Shown: positions 7,997 through 17,000 of the stretch, one piece after another | How positions within the stretch are numbered: position 1 is the first letter of the stretch | Layout of the letters: every line of letters begins with the position of its first letter | NCBI GenBank assembly: GCA_020633465.1 | Contig: JACKDN010000008.1 | Coordinates: 62,001 to 126,000 of the forward strand | DNA from: Myxococcales bacterium | Lineage (GTDB): Bacteria; Myxococcota_A; Bradymonadia; UBA7976; UBA1532 | Reading direction: 5' to 3' | Length of the DNA: 64,000 bases | Made by a program: the position numbers and the translations under genes | The notes under the pieces: model-generated | The model's input: the letters and a program-made list of their open reading frames with translations, nothing else | Told to the model about the DNA's origin: nothing | The model's database searches: none

Positions 7997-9406
7997 TCAG
8001 TCCGTCCCCTTCAGGTTCGCCACCGGGTACAGGCGCCGCGCCACGCGCGCGATGCCTTCGGTCTCGAGCACGTCCAGCACGGCGTCGAGATCCTTGTAGA
8101 CGTGTCCGCACTCGTCGAGCGGCGTGCGCGCCGTGTTGCCGACGATGCCGGTGATCTCGACCCCGCCCAGCGTGCGGGTGGTGGTGCGCATCTCGTCGTC
8201 GATGTCGTCGTGCAGGTGGCGCAGCTCGCGCTTCGCCTGCCCGCGCCCCATCACGCGGCCCGAGCCGTGGTTGACCGAGCAGCCCGAAGCGAAGGCGCCC
8301 GCCTGGGGGAAGAGGATCGCCGCGCCCGCCAGCATGCTGCCCGGGATCAGGCAGGGGTGCCCGGTGTGCTCCCAGCGCGTGCCCACCAGATCCGGGTGAC
8401 CCGCGGGGAACGCCCGCGTCGCGCCCTTCCGGTGCACGAAGCCGCGCGTCGTCGTCCCGTCGGGCAGCACCAGCGTCTCCTCCTGCACCAGGTTGTGGCT
8501 GATCTCGTAGTAGACCTCGGGCGATCGGCCGAACACCTCTTCGGTCGCCGCGCCCACCCCGTCCACGATGGTGTGTCGGTTGGCCACCGCGTAGTTCGCC
8601 GCGCTGTTGTGGTGCGCCCAGTAGCGGCGGCCCAGCGGCTCGTCGGCGCGCAGCCACGACGCCTCGCGCTGGTTCTTCGGCAGCCCGCGCAGGGCCGCGC
8701 CCTCGTAGAAGAAGTGGTTCGCCGTCTGCCAGCCATAGCCGCGCGAGCCGCAGTGCACCATCACCCAGACGCTGCCGTCGTCGCGGTCGACCTGCATCTC
8801 GATGAAGTGGTTGCCGCCGCCCACCGAGCCCAGCTGCGGCTTCGCCTTCCCGTGCGCCTTGGGGATGGCGCGCGGATCGAAGGCCTGCTCGTCGACGTCG
8901 ATGTACTGCCGCTCGCACAGATCGGCGGGCACACCCAGCGCCTTCGCGCCCCAGCGCAGCACCTTGTCGATGGTGGCGCCCTTCACCTTCGGCGCGTACT
9001 TCGGCCGATCGTTGCCCAGCCCGGTCGCCACCCGCAGCTCGACGCCGCGCACCCAGCGTTCGCGCTTCTCGGCGTCGGCCACGTCGCTCGCGTGCAGCCC
9101 GGGCACCTGCATGTAGACCACGCCGCACGAGATGTCGTAGCCGCTGCCCGCCTGCACGATCGTGTCGTCGGTCACCAGCACGCCGCCCACCGGGATGCCG
9201 TAGCCCAGGTGCGTGTCGGGCATCAGGTACAGGCCCGTCGCGCCCTCGTACTGGGCCGCCCGGGCGGCCTGCGACCACAGCGCCTCGTCGGTCTGCGCGA
9301 ACAGCTCGGGCGACAGGAAGGCGACGACCTCGGTCTTCATCGCGCCGATCTTCGGCAGGACGAAGCGCGCCGGCCCATCCTGAACCACCTGCTGCATGAA
9401 GCCCAT
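7997..9406 (-). CDS. rtcB: RtcB family RNA ligase (long form)
   Basis: 469 residues. RtcB joins RNA 2',3'-cyclic phosphate or 3'-phosphate ends to 5'-OH ends using GTP and Mn2+. The metal- and nucleotide-binding residues are in place: MPDTHLGYGIPVGGV, D91 and C94 in SGYDISCGV, H200 in GGGNHFIE, H218 in VHCGSRG, H304 in SHNLVQEE, and H380 in CSVNHGSGR, the histidine that is guanylylated. All known active-site residues are kept, so it should be functional. No archease, RtcA or RtcR gene is adjacent; its only partner is the Rdx-like gene just downstream. An 85-bp gap separates it from the divergent methyltransferase. A second, shorter RtcB lies at 29529. Confidence 0.93.
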   Translation of the reverse strand: MGFMQQVVQDGPARFVLPKIGAMKTEVVAFLSPELFAQTDEALWSQAARAAQYEGATGLYLMPDTHLGYGIPVGGVLVTDDTIVQAGSGYDISCGVVYMQVPGLHASDVADAEKRERWVRGVELRVATGLGNDRPKYAPKVKGATIDKVLRWGAKALGVPADLCERQYIDVDEQAFDPRAIPKAHGKAKPQLGSVGGGNHFIEMQVDRDDGSVWVMVHCGSRGYGWQTANHFFYEGAALRGLPKNQREASWLRADEPLGRRYWAHHNSAANYAVANRHTIVDGVGAATEEVFGRSPEVYYEISHNLVQEETLVLPDGTTTRGFVHRKGATRAFPAGHPDLVGTRWEHTGHPCLIPGSMLAGAAILFPQAGAFASGCSVNHGSGRVMGRGQAKRELRHLHDDIDDEMRTTTRTLGGVEITGIVGNTARTPLDECGHVYKDLDAVLDVLETEGIARVARRLYPVANLKGTD

Positions 9407-9491
9407 CGCGTCCTCCCGAGGCGTCGACGCCGCGCATCATAGCAGCGCCCCGGTTGACCCGCCGGCCCCGCGTGCGCTCCACTGCCGCGCC

Positions 9492-10325
9492 ATGAAGAAG
9501 CGCGCCCGCCAATCGCTCGATCCCGCCGCGGTGCAGGGCACCCTGCTCGAGGGCCAGTCCGTCCGCACCCTGCAGGCCCTCGGGCTGGTCACCGAGCGGG
9601 GCGGCGCCAGCGCCGACGCGCACCGGAAGATCAAGCAGATCAACCACTTCCTGCGCCTCATCGCCCCCGCGCTCGAGGACGTCTTCGCCCGCCACGAGCA
9701 GCCGGTGCTGTTCGAGATGGCGGCCGGCAAGTCCTACCTGGGCCTGGCCCTGTACGAGCACTGGATCGCCCGCCAGGGGCGCGGCCGGCTGGTCGCGGTC
9801 GAGGCCCGCCCCGAGCTCGCGCAGCGCGTGCGCGACATCGCCGACGAGCTGGGCTTCGATCGCCTCGAGGTGGTCTGTGGCCGCATCGCCGAGGTCGACC
9901 TGCCCGAGCGCGCCCACTTCACGCTCGCGCTGCACGCCTGCGACACCGCCACCGACGAGGCGCTGGTGCGCGCCGTGCGCGCGAAGTCCGACCACGTCGC
10001 GCTGGTGCCTTGTTGCCAGGCCGAGGTGGCCCGCCTGCTGAAGGGCGTGAAGGACGGCCCCGACGCCCTGTGGCGCCACGCGTGGCACCGCCGCGAGTTC
10101 GGCGCCCACCTGACCAACGTGCTGCGCGGCCTCGCCCTGCAGGCCCACGGCTATCAGATCACCGTCACCGAGCTGGCCGGCTGGGAGCACAGCCTGAAGA
10201 ACGAGCTGATCCTCGGCCGCCGCGTCGGCAGCTTCCACGCCGGCGCCCGCGCCGAGCTCGATGCGCTGCTGACCACCATCCCCGTCCGCCCCTGGCTGCT
10301 GGACGCGCTGGCCGCCGACGCCTGA
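9492..10325 (+). CDS. Class I SAM-dependent methyltransferase (Methyltransf_32-like)
   Basis: 277 residues from the ATG at 9492. The glycine-rich SAM motif is replaced by FEMAAGKSYLGLALYEHW, followed by LVAVEARPELAQRVRDIADELGF and ALHACDTATDEALVRA. That combination is the hallmark of the Methyltransf_32 group seen in eukaryotic METTL25- and GSTCD-like proteins. VPCCQ comes next, also conserved there. The substrate is unknown; relatives are suspected of RNA or protein methylation. Its divergence from rtcB is worth noting but does not prove a link. Confidence 0.78.
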   Translation: MKKRARQSLDPAAVQGTLLEGQSVRTLQALGLVTERGGASADAHRKIKQINHFLRLIAPALEDVFARHEQPVLFEMAAGKSYLGLALYEHWIARQGRGRLVAVEARPELAQRVRDIADELGFDRLEVVCGRIAEVDLPERAHFTLALHACDTATDEALVRAVRAKSDHVALVPCCQAEVARLLKGVKDGPDALWRHAWHRREFGAHLTNVLRGLALQAHGYQITVTELAGWEHSLKNELILGRRVGSFHAGARAELDALLTTIPVRPWLLDALAADA

Positions 10326-10326
10326 C

Positions 10327-11652
10327 TCACTCGGCCGGCGCGCAGCCCAGGTCGCCGACGCCCACGTGCAGCCCGCGATCCGCGTCGCTCCAGGCCACCC
10401 CGAAGGCGACGCCCGCCACCGTCGCGGCGTAGGCGGTGATGCCCTGGGCGACGGTCACCATCGGCCCGAGCGGCCGAGCGCTGCTGGTGAACACCCGCGC
10501 CCTCAGGTTGGGCGCGTCCTCGGGCCCGTCCACCCAGAACACCGCGTACCGGCGATCCTCGCGGACCAGCCGCACCTCCCGCGGCGCGTCCAGCCCCTCG
10601 GCCACCTGCACCGCCTCGGCGACGGGCGGCCCGTCCTCGTCGAACCGGCGCAGGTAGATCCGGTCCTCCTCGGGCCACGCGGCGACGACCTCCTCGAGGT
10701 AGTAGTTGCCGTCCACGGCCCCCGGCGCGGTCGCCCGATCGGTCACCTCGACGGCATCGTTCCGGGGCGCGCCGCCGGTGGTCAGGCGCTGCCACACCAG
10801 GCGCAGCCGCGCGCCGACCGGCTGGTGATAGCCCACCACGTAGCCGCTGTCGCCGTCGTCGGCCAGCGTCGGCGACTCGCCCTCGCCGAGCGTTCGGGGC
10901 GGGTCGGCGGGCTCGCCGCTGACCGCGTCCACCACCGCCACGTGGACGGTCGAGGCGTCCTCGGCGCGCGCGTCCCAGGCCAGCGCCACCGGCAGCTTGC
11001 GCGCGGCCACCTGCACCGAGGCGGCGCCCGCCGTCGGTCCGCCGACCAGCGGCGCCGGCGGCCGAGCGAAGCGGCCGTCGTCTCCCATGAAGCCGTACAC
11101 CAGCCGGCCCGCGCGGTCGGGCCAGGCCAGGGCGACGCCCTTCTGGTGTGCGCCCGCCTCGACGTCCGCGGGCACGGCGCCGAAGGCGTCGCGGGCCCAG
11201 ACGGTGGGCCCCTCGACCGACAGCGTCACCACCCAGTTGGGATAGCCCAAGAGCACCAGCCCGAAGACACCGTTCAGGTGCACCAGCGTGCGCAGGCGGC
11301 GGCCGCTGGGCGCCGGCAGGGCGGCCCGCTGGCTGAACAGCGCGCCCTCGTCGACGCGCCCGTCGCCGTCGTCGTCGAGACCGTCGCAGCGCTCGGCGCG
11401 CGCGGGGGCGGCGACCGGCGCGCGGGGGCCCTCGGGGCAGCGACACACCGCCAGCTCGCCGTCGAAGGTCAGCTGGCCGTCGGCGTCGTCGCCGCAGACG
11501 CAGCGCAGGGCCAGCGGCGGCGGCGGTGCCGCGTCGGTGATCGGCGGGCTCGCGTCGGCGGGACGCCGGAGCGGCGTCGAGCCCTCCTCGCACGCGGCCG
11601 ACAGCAGCGCCGCGGCCCAGCCGAGCGCCACGATCGCGGCCCCGCGGATCAC
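10327..11652 (-). CDS. Lipoprotein with MopE-type Asp-rich motif, beta-propeller-like
   Basis: 441 residues from a GTG at 11652. The N-terminus is a lipoprotein signal (AAIVALGWAAALL, lipobox LSAAC). A short Cys-rich stretch leads to CDGLDDDGDGRVDEG, the metal-binding motif common in myxobacterial surface proteins. The remainder is a chain of roughly 45-residue strand-rich repeats (for example VALAWPDRAGRLVYGFMGDDGRF, VFWVDGPEDAPNLRARVF), as in beta-propellers. The GTG overlaps the upstream stop as GTGA, so it is translationally coupled to the Cys-rich lipoprotein. Function unknown. Confidence 0.75.
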   Translation of the reverse strand: MIRGAAIVALGWAAALLSAACEEGSTPLRRPADASPPITDAAPPPPLALRCVCGDDADGQLTFDGELAVCRCPEGPRAPVAAPARAERCDGLDDDGDGRVDEGALFSQRAALPAPSGRRLRTLVHLNGVFGLVLLGYPNWVVTLSVEGPTVWARDAFGAVPADVEAGAHQKGVALAWPDRAGRLVYGFMGDDGRFARPPAPLVGGPTAGAASVQVAARKLPVALAWDARAEDASTVHVAVVDAVSGEPADPPRTLGEGESPTLADDGDSGYVVGYHQPVGARLRLVWQRLTTGGAPRNDAVEVTDRATAPGAVDGNYYLEEVVAAWPEEDRIYLRRFDEDGPPVAEAVQVAEGLDAPREVRLVREDRRYAVFWVDGPEDAPNLRARVFTSSARPLGPMVTVAQGITAYAATVAGVAFGVAWSDADRGLHVGVGDLGCAPAE

Positions 11653-12720
11653 CCGCCGGTGTAGCAGGCGGCGAAGCCGTTGCACGTGTCGACCCCGGTG
11701 ACGCACTCGGTCTGCTGGACGCCTTCGGGGCCGGACAGCGGCACGCACGCGGCGAGGCAGATGTCGCGATCGCGCAGCACGCTGGTGGCCGGCGCGCAGG
11801 CCTCGGCGTGGTCGCACAGCGTCTGGCAGTCGTCGACGCTGACCTGCGGTCCGTCGTCGCACAGCGGCGCGAAGGGCGGCAGGAACAGCTGCGGGTTGCC
11901 CATGGTCAGCAGGTCGGTCACCTGGGCGTCCACGGCGGGATCGTCGCAGGGGGTGTCGGCGTCGATCGCGGCGGCCTGCTCGGGCGTGATGGCGCCGAAG
12001 GCGACGGCGCCGGCGCAGTTCAGCGCGTAGAGGCCGGCCACGCCGTCCTCGATGTCGGCCGCGTTGGCGCACGCGGCCGTCACGCAGGCGGCGATGCGGG
12101 CGCCCTGGACGTCGCAGGCGTCCACCGCGGGTGGCAGCGGCGTGCCGTTCTGGCACAGGTCGGCGAAGTCGGCGTCCTCGCTCAGGATGGCGACCGTCTC
12201 GGCGCAGTCGGCGGCGTCGGTCAGGCGCGCGGCGGCGTCCGCGTCGTCGGCGCACCGCGCGACGCACTGCCCGATGATGTCGCGCGTCTCGACGAACCAG
12301 GTGCCCGGACAGTGATCCGTGGGCTCGGCCTGCGTCGCGCAGCGCGCCGCCGGGAAGCAGAGGGCCTGACAGTCGACGGCCGGCGCGCCGCCCATGCCCG
12401 GCGCGCCGCCCATGCCCGGCGCGCCGCCCATGCCCGGCGCGCCGCCAGCGCCGGCGCGCCGCCCATCGCCGGCTCGCCGCCCGCGCCCAGCTCACCCCCT
12501 GCGCCAGGCTCGCCGCCCGCGCCAGGCTCACCGCCCGCCCTGGCTCCCCCGCCCGCCCCTGGCTCGCCGCCCGCGCCCGGGCTGCCCCAGCGCCCGGCGC
12601 GCCGCCCGCGCCCGGCGCGCCGCCGTCGGGCCCCGCGCTGCCGTCGTCGTCGTCGCACCCCGCCACCGCCAACGCACCTGCCATCAGCAGAATCAGCGTG
12701 AACCGCCCCACCATTGCCAC
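11649..12720 (-). CDS. Cys-rich surface lipoprotein, apparent frameshifts in Gly-rich linker
   Basis: Three in-order pieces of one gene lie in three frames. From ATG 12720: FTLILLMAGALAVAGC (signal and lipobox), then DDDDGSAGPDGGAPGAGG. A second frame carries GSPGAGGEPGAGG-type repeats. A third, from about 12431, carries GAPGMGGAPGM repeats and then a domain of about 240 residues with some 24 cysteines, ending at 11649. The signal peptide, linker and Cys-rich module only make sense joined, which requires two single-base corrections within 12440-12610, both in low-complexity GC repeats. This is either sequencing or assembly error or genuine slippage. The stop overlaps the next start as GTGA. 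Family unknown; the cysteine pattern suggests disulphide-stabilised helices. Confidence 0.6.
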
Positions 12721-12808
12721 CTCCTGATCGTGGCATCGAGTCTGCGGCCCCCTCGGCCCCCCCTCAATCCGTGGATCTACCGCGGCCCTCCCTTGCTACA
12801 GTGCCCCG

Positions 12809-14310
12809 ATGCGCACCCCTCTCGTCGCCGCCGCCCTCCTGACGCTGCCCGCCGCTGCCGCGGCGCACGGCATCAACGGCCACGTCCACGTCACCGGCTG
12901 GGCCATCGAGTCGCTGGCCCCCGGCGAGCTGGCCGACTTCTTCGCCGACCCCGAGGTGAAGGACGCCGCCCTCATCGGCGCCGCCTTCCCCGACTCGGGC
13001 TACGCCATCGACGACGGCTACGGCGAGCTGGCCCACTGGGAGCCCTTCGTCGAGGCCCACGTGCAGTACGTCGCCGAGCTGTGCGGGCCCGACTTCGCGA
13101 CGCTCGAGTGCCGCAAGCACGTGGCCTTCCTGATGGGCGGCGCCGCGCACGGCCTGCAGGACGAGGTGTTCGACTCGCTGTTCCTCTTCCAGCTGATGGA
13201 GCACGACGGGCAGGGGCAGGACGCCGCCGACCCCGGCACCGACGCTTTCCTTGTTCACCGACGGCCACCTGCGCTTCCGGCCGCCGCTCTACGCGCCCTT
13301 CGAGCACCTGCCCGCGGTCTTCGAGCGCGCGCACGGGTACGCCGTGACGCCGCGCACCATCGAGAACGGCCTGCAACGAGTGAAGTTCCTGGTCATCGAC
13401 AACTTCTCGGCCCTCGCGCCGGGCTTCGACGAGGAGTATCGGCCCCTGCTGCCCTGGGGCGCCGAGCATTACCTCGATCCCGCCGTGCCGGGCAGCCTGG
13501 CCAGCGAGGTCGGCCCGACCGCCGCGTACATGCAGGCGTTGTGGGATCGCCTCCACGGCCGGCACGCGCTGCCGGCGGTGGTCACCTGGAGCTATCCGGA
13601 CGGCGGCCGAAGGCTCCGGAGCGTTCGATCGGGCACCGTCGATGGCTGGGTGACCGTGGTCTTCGGCGTCGGGGCCCGCGTGGGATCGCTCACCGCCGAC
13701 AACGTCCGGCTGCTGGACCCCGAGGGCGCGCCGGTGGGCGTCCGCGTGCAACACACCCGCTGGGGCGGCTCGCCCGACGACAGCACGCGCCTCGTGCGCC
13801 TGCTGCCCGAGGCCGATCTGGCCCACGACACCGTCTACACGGTCGAGATCGGCGCCGGCGTCCAGCTGCTGGACGGCCGCGTCACCGTCGAGACCTGGTC
13901 GACGCCGGTGCGCACGCCGTGCGAGGACGCGGCGGCCGAGGGCTGCGCCGATCCCGAGCCGCCGCCCTTCCCGCCCCCGCCCCCGCCCGACGCGGCGGCG
14001 CCGGACGCCGCGGTGGCCGACGCAGCCCCGCCCGACGCCGCCCCCCCGACGCCGCGCCGACACCGCCGGACGCCGGCGCGCCTGACGGCGGGCGCATCGA
14101 CCTGCCGACGCCCGACGCCTCGATGTTCGACGCCGCGCCCGTGGCAGCACAGGACGCCGCGCCCGCGCCGGACGCCGCGCCCCCGCCGCCTCGAGCGGCG
14201 ACGACGGCTGCGCCGCGGCCCCCGGCCGCCGCGACGCCCCGTGGGGCCTGCTCGCCCTGCCGCTGCTGGCCTTGCGCCGCCGCCGCCGGCGAGGCATACC
14301 GACGCCATGA
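12809..14310 (+). CDS. Zinc-dependent phospholipase C-like protein with MYXO-CTERM, three apparent frameshifts
   Basis: A signal peptide (TPLVAAALLTLPAAAAA) precedes HGINGHVHVTGWAIESL and HVAFLMGGAAHGLQDEVFD, resembling the His/Asp zinc ligands of the bacterial phospholipase C / S1-P1 fold. The frame then switches near 13244-13252, where FTDGHLRFRPPLYAPFEHL continues the same domain. It switches again at the seven-C run 14041-14047 inside an Asp-Ala-Pro linker, and again near 14180-14184. The last frame ends GDDGCAAAPGRRDAPW followed by a Leu-rich helix and six Arg, a MYXO-CTERM surface-sorting signal. Restoring one C in each C-run, and removing one base at the first site, gives a single reading frame. 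The final ATGA overlaps the hydrolase start. Confidence 0.65.
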
Positions 14311-15101
14311 ACGAACGCCACCCCATCATCGAGGGCGCCGAGCCCTTCTCGGCCCCCGGTGAGGGCGCCCGCGCCCGCGTCGGCGCGGTCGTCGTGCACG
14401 GCTTCACCGGCAACCCCGTCTCCACGCGCCCCCTCGGCGAGGCCATCGCCAAGGCCGGCTACGCCGTCGAGGTCATCCGCCTGCCCGGCCACGGCACCCA
14501 CTGGAAGGACATGGCGCGCTGCCGCTACGCCGACTGGCGCGCCGCCACCGAGGCCGCCCTCGACGATCTGAAGCGCCGCTGCGATCAGGTGGTGCTGGTG
14601 GGCTTCTCGATGGGCGGCACGCTGGTGCTCGACGTCGGCGCCGCCCGCGCCCGCGACATCGCCGGCATCGCCACCATCAACTGCGCCGTCCTCGACCGCG
14701 AGGGGCTGCTGGCCAAGGTGGCGCCCTTCCTCAGCGTCTTCATCCCCGCGGTGCCGGCCGCCTCGGCCGGCCTCGTCGCCAACGACGCCAACAAGCCGGG
14801 CGTCGACGAGAAGGCCTACGCCACCGTGCCCACCAAGGCGGCCAACTCACTCGTCGCCGCCCTGCCCCGCGTGCGCGACGGCCTGCGCGGCCTGACCGTG
14901 CCGGTGCTGGGCATCTACGGCGAGCAGGATCGCAGCGTGCCCAACGCCAACACGAAGTCGCTGCCCGATCTCATCGGCGAGGGCGCGGACGTGACGCTGC
15001 TTCCGCTGCCCAACTCGCGCCACGTCGCCCCGCTGGACCTGGATCAGGCCACGCTCGAGGCCGCCGTCGTCGAGTTCGTCGGGCGCGTCACCGGTCGGTG
15101 A
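14307..15101 (+). CDS. Alpha/beta hydrolase, monoacylglycerol lipase/carboxylesterase type
   Basis: 264 residues. VVVHGFTGNP is the oxyanion HG motif, S101 in GFSMGG is the nucleophile, the Asp is in YGEQDRSVP, and the His is in NSRHVAPLD. This layout and LPGHGTHWKDMARCRYADW match the Est30 carboxylesterase and thermostable monoacylglycerol lipase group. There is no signal peptide, so it is cytosolic. The start overlaps the end of the phospholipase-like gene by ATGA, which suggests coupled lipid-degrading enzymes, one exported and one internal. Its 3' end overlaps the convergent bshA by 14 nt. Confidence 0.87.
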   Translation: MNERHPIIEGAEPFSAPGEGARARVGAVVVHGFTGNPVSTRPLGEAIAKAGYAVEVIRLPGHGTHWKDMARCRYADWRAATEAALDDLKRRCDQVVLVGFSMGGTLVLDVGAARARDIAGIATINCAVLDREGLLAKVAPFLSVFIPAVPAASAGLVANDANKPGVDEKAYATVPTKAANSLVAALPRVRDGLRGLTVPVLGIYGEQDRSVPNANTKSLPDLIGEGADVTLLPLPNSRHVAPLDLDQATLEAAVVEFVGRVTGR

Positions 15102-16260
15102 GCACGCGGCGGTAGACCGCCTCGTAGCGATCCACCATCGGCGCCTCGTCGAAGCGGGTCAGCACGTCGCGCCGAGCGGCCTCGCCCATGCGGCGGCGCA
15201 GGGCGGCGTCGTCGCACAGCGCGCCCGCCTTCGCGGCCATCGCTCCGACATCCTCGGGATCACACAGGAATCCGGTCTCGCCGTCGCGCACGACCTCGGG
15301 CACGCCGCCGACGTCCGAGCCCACCACCGGCACGCCCGAGCTCAGCGCCTCGAGCGCCGCCAGCCCGAAGCTCTCGCTCTCGCTCGGCAGCAGGAACGCC
15401 GTGCTGGCCCGCAGCAGGGCCTCGAAGTGATCCTGCTTGCCCAAGAGCCGCGCGCGATCGTGCAGGCCGTGCCGGCGCAGCTCGGCCTCGACCCGCGGGC
15501 GATCGGGGCCGTCGCCGATCAGCAGCAAGAAGGCCGGGCGCTCGGCCGCCACCCGCGCGAAGACGTCGACCACCACGTCCACCCGCTTCACCGGGCGGAA
15601 GTTCGACACGTGCACCAGCACCGGCGTGGTCGCCGCGGCGGGCCCGAACAGCGCGGTCAGCCGCGCCGCCTCGCCGCCGTCGGCGGGCCGGAAGCGCCGC
15701 GTGTCGACGAAGTTGGGCACCACCTCGATGGGCACGGCCTCGGGCGTCAGGTCGAGCTTCTCGTAGGTCGCCCGGCGCAGGAAGTCGCTGGGCGCCGTCA
15801 CCGCGTCGCTGTGCAGGATGCTGTGCCGCGTGATGGGCAGGTAGCTCGCGTCGGCGCCCACCAGCGTGATGTCGGTGCCGTGCAGCGTCGTGACCACCTT
15901 CGGCGAGCCGTTGCCCAACACCTGCCGCGCCATCCACGCGCTGGTCGCGTGGGGCACCGCGTAGTGGGCGTGCAGCACGTCGAGGCCCTCGTAGGTGGCC
16001 ACCGACGCCATCGTCGACGCCAACGCCAGCGCGTAGGGCGCCTGGGGGAACACGGGGTAGTCCCTTGTGCGCACCTGATGGAAGAAGACGTTGTCGGCGC
16101 AGCGATCCAGGCGCCGCGGGACGTCGGTGCTGATGACGTGCACCTGGTGCCCGCGCCGCGCCATCGCCAGCCCGATCTCCGTCGCCACGATGCCGCTGCC
16201 GCCCACCGTCGGGTAGCAGCTGATGCCGATGCGCAGCACGTCGCTGTCCGACCGACTCAT
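15088..16260 (-). CDS. bshA: N-acetyl-alpha-D-glucosaminyl L-malate synthase BshA
   Basis: 390-residue GT4 glycosyltransferase catalysing the first step of bacillithiol synthesis (UDP-GlcNAc plus L-malate). GISCYPTVGGSGIVATEIGLAMARRGHQVHVIS is the strongly conserved BshA N-terminus. HAHYAVPHATSAWMARQ and TLHGTDITLVG follow, then VSNFRPVKRVDVV and SESFGLAALEALSSGVPVVGSDVGG, the donor-binding EX7E region. The ATG overlaps the bshB1 stop as ATGA. It is the last gene of a bshC-bshB1-bshA operon. Confidence 0.93.
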   Translation of the reverse strand: MSRSDSDVLRIGISCYPTVGGSGIVATEIGLAMARRGHQVHVISTDVPRRLDRCADNVFFHQVRTRDYPVFPQAPYALALASTMASVATYEGLDVLHAHYAVPHATSAWMARQVLGNGSPKVVTTLHGTDITLVGADASYLPITRHSILHSDAVTAPSDFLRRATYEKLDLTPEAVPIEVVPNFVDTRRFRPADGGEAARLTALFGPAAATTPVLVHVSNFRPVKRVDVVVDVFARVAAERPAFLLLIGDGPDRPRVEAELRRHGLHDRARLLGKQDHFEALLRASTAFLLPSESESFGLAALEALSSGVPVVGSDVGGVPEVVRDGETGFLCDPEDVGAMAAKAGALCDDAALRRRMGEAARRDVLTRFDEAPMVDRYEAVYRRVLTDR

Positions 16261-17000
16261 CGCGGCGGCACCAGCACCGGCGGGTGGGGGTGCGCGGCGA
16301 AGTGCGCGACGGGATCGGCCAGCGGCACCGGCCCGCGCAGCAGATAGGGCTCGCCCAGGGGGACGCCGATGGTCGCGCCCCAGTAGCGATCGCGGGCCTC
16401 GAAGGCGCCCAGGCCGACCGACGCGTTGATCAGCGTCTTCGTCCCCCCGGCGCCGAACTGGCTGGCGTGGCAGGCGATGGCGGCCTGCTTCACCGGGTAG
16501 ATGGTGGTGACGTCGACGACGAAGTCGGGCCGCACCTCGTGGCGCTGGGGGTAGAAGACGAGGCGCAGCGGCCGCGCGGGGGCGCCCAGCGCGGGGCGGT
16601 GCTTCGCGAGGCCGGCGAAGAAGACCGCCCGCTCGATCAGGCGCCCCGCCGCCGCGTGATCCGGGTGGCGGGCCTCGATCCACGGCGCCAGCACCAGCGA
16701 CGGCCGCAGGCGGCGCAGGGCCTCGACGACGGCGTCCGTCTGCGCGTCGTCGTCGGCGCGCAGCCCTCCGTCGGGCAGCCCCAGGTTCTCGCGCACCGTG
16801 AGGCCCAGCGCGCGCGCCGCCGCGTCGGCCTCGGCCGCCCGCTCGACCACGTCGCCGTTGGTGGCCAGCTCGCCCTGGGTGAGATCGACGACGCCCACCC
16901 GGTGCCCGTCGGCCGCCGCCCGCGCCACCCAGCCGCCGCAGGACAGCTCGACGTCGTCGGGGTGCGGCCCGAAGGCCAGCAGATCCAGCACCGCGCTCAC
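16257..17000 (-). CDS. bshB1: Bacillithiol biosynthesis deacetylase BshB1
   Basis: 247 residues from a GTG at 17000 that overlaps the bshC stop as GTGA. It removes the acetyl group from GlcNAc-malate. The zinc-binding motif GPHPDDVELSCGG is at the N-terminus, LTQGELATNGD is the BshB1 signature, and the third ligand lies in RHPDHAAAGRLIERAVFFAGL. KQAAIACHASQF is also conserved in BshB1. The 3' ATGA overlap with bshA and 5' GTGA overlap with bshC imply strict translational coupling. Confidence 0.93.
   Translation of the reverse strand: MSAVLDLLAFGPHPDDVELSCGGWVARAAADGHRVGVVDLTQGELATNGDVVERAAEADAAARALGLTVRENLGLPDGGLRADDDAQTDAVVEALRRLRPSLVLAPWIEARHPDHAAAGRLIERAVFFAGLAKHRPALGAPARPLRLVFYPQRHEVRPDFVVDVTTIYPVKQAAIACHASQFGAGGTKTLINASVGLGAFEARDRYWGATIGVPLGEPYLLRGPVPLADPVAHFAAHPHPPVLVPPR

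Noticed and set aside
9492..10325. rRNA methyltransferase partner of the divergent rtcB
   Set aside because: Methyltransf_32 motifs are clear, but nothing points to rRNA as substrate and the genes are divergent, not co-transcribed.
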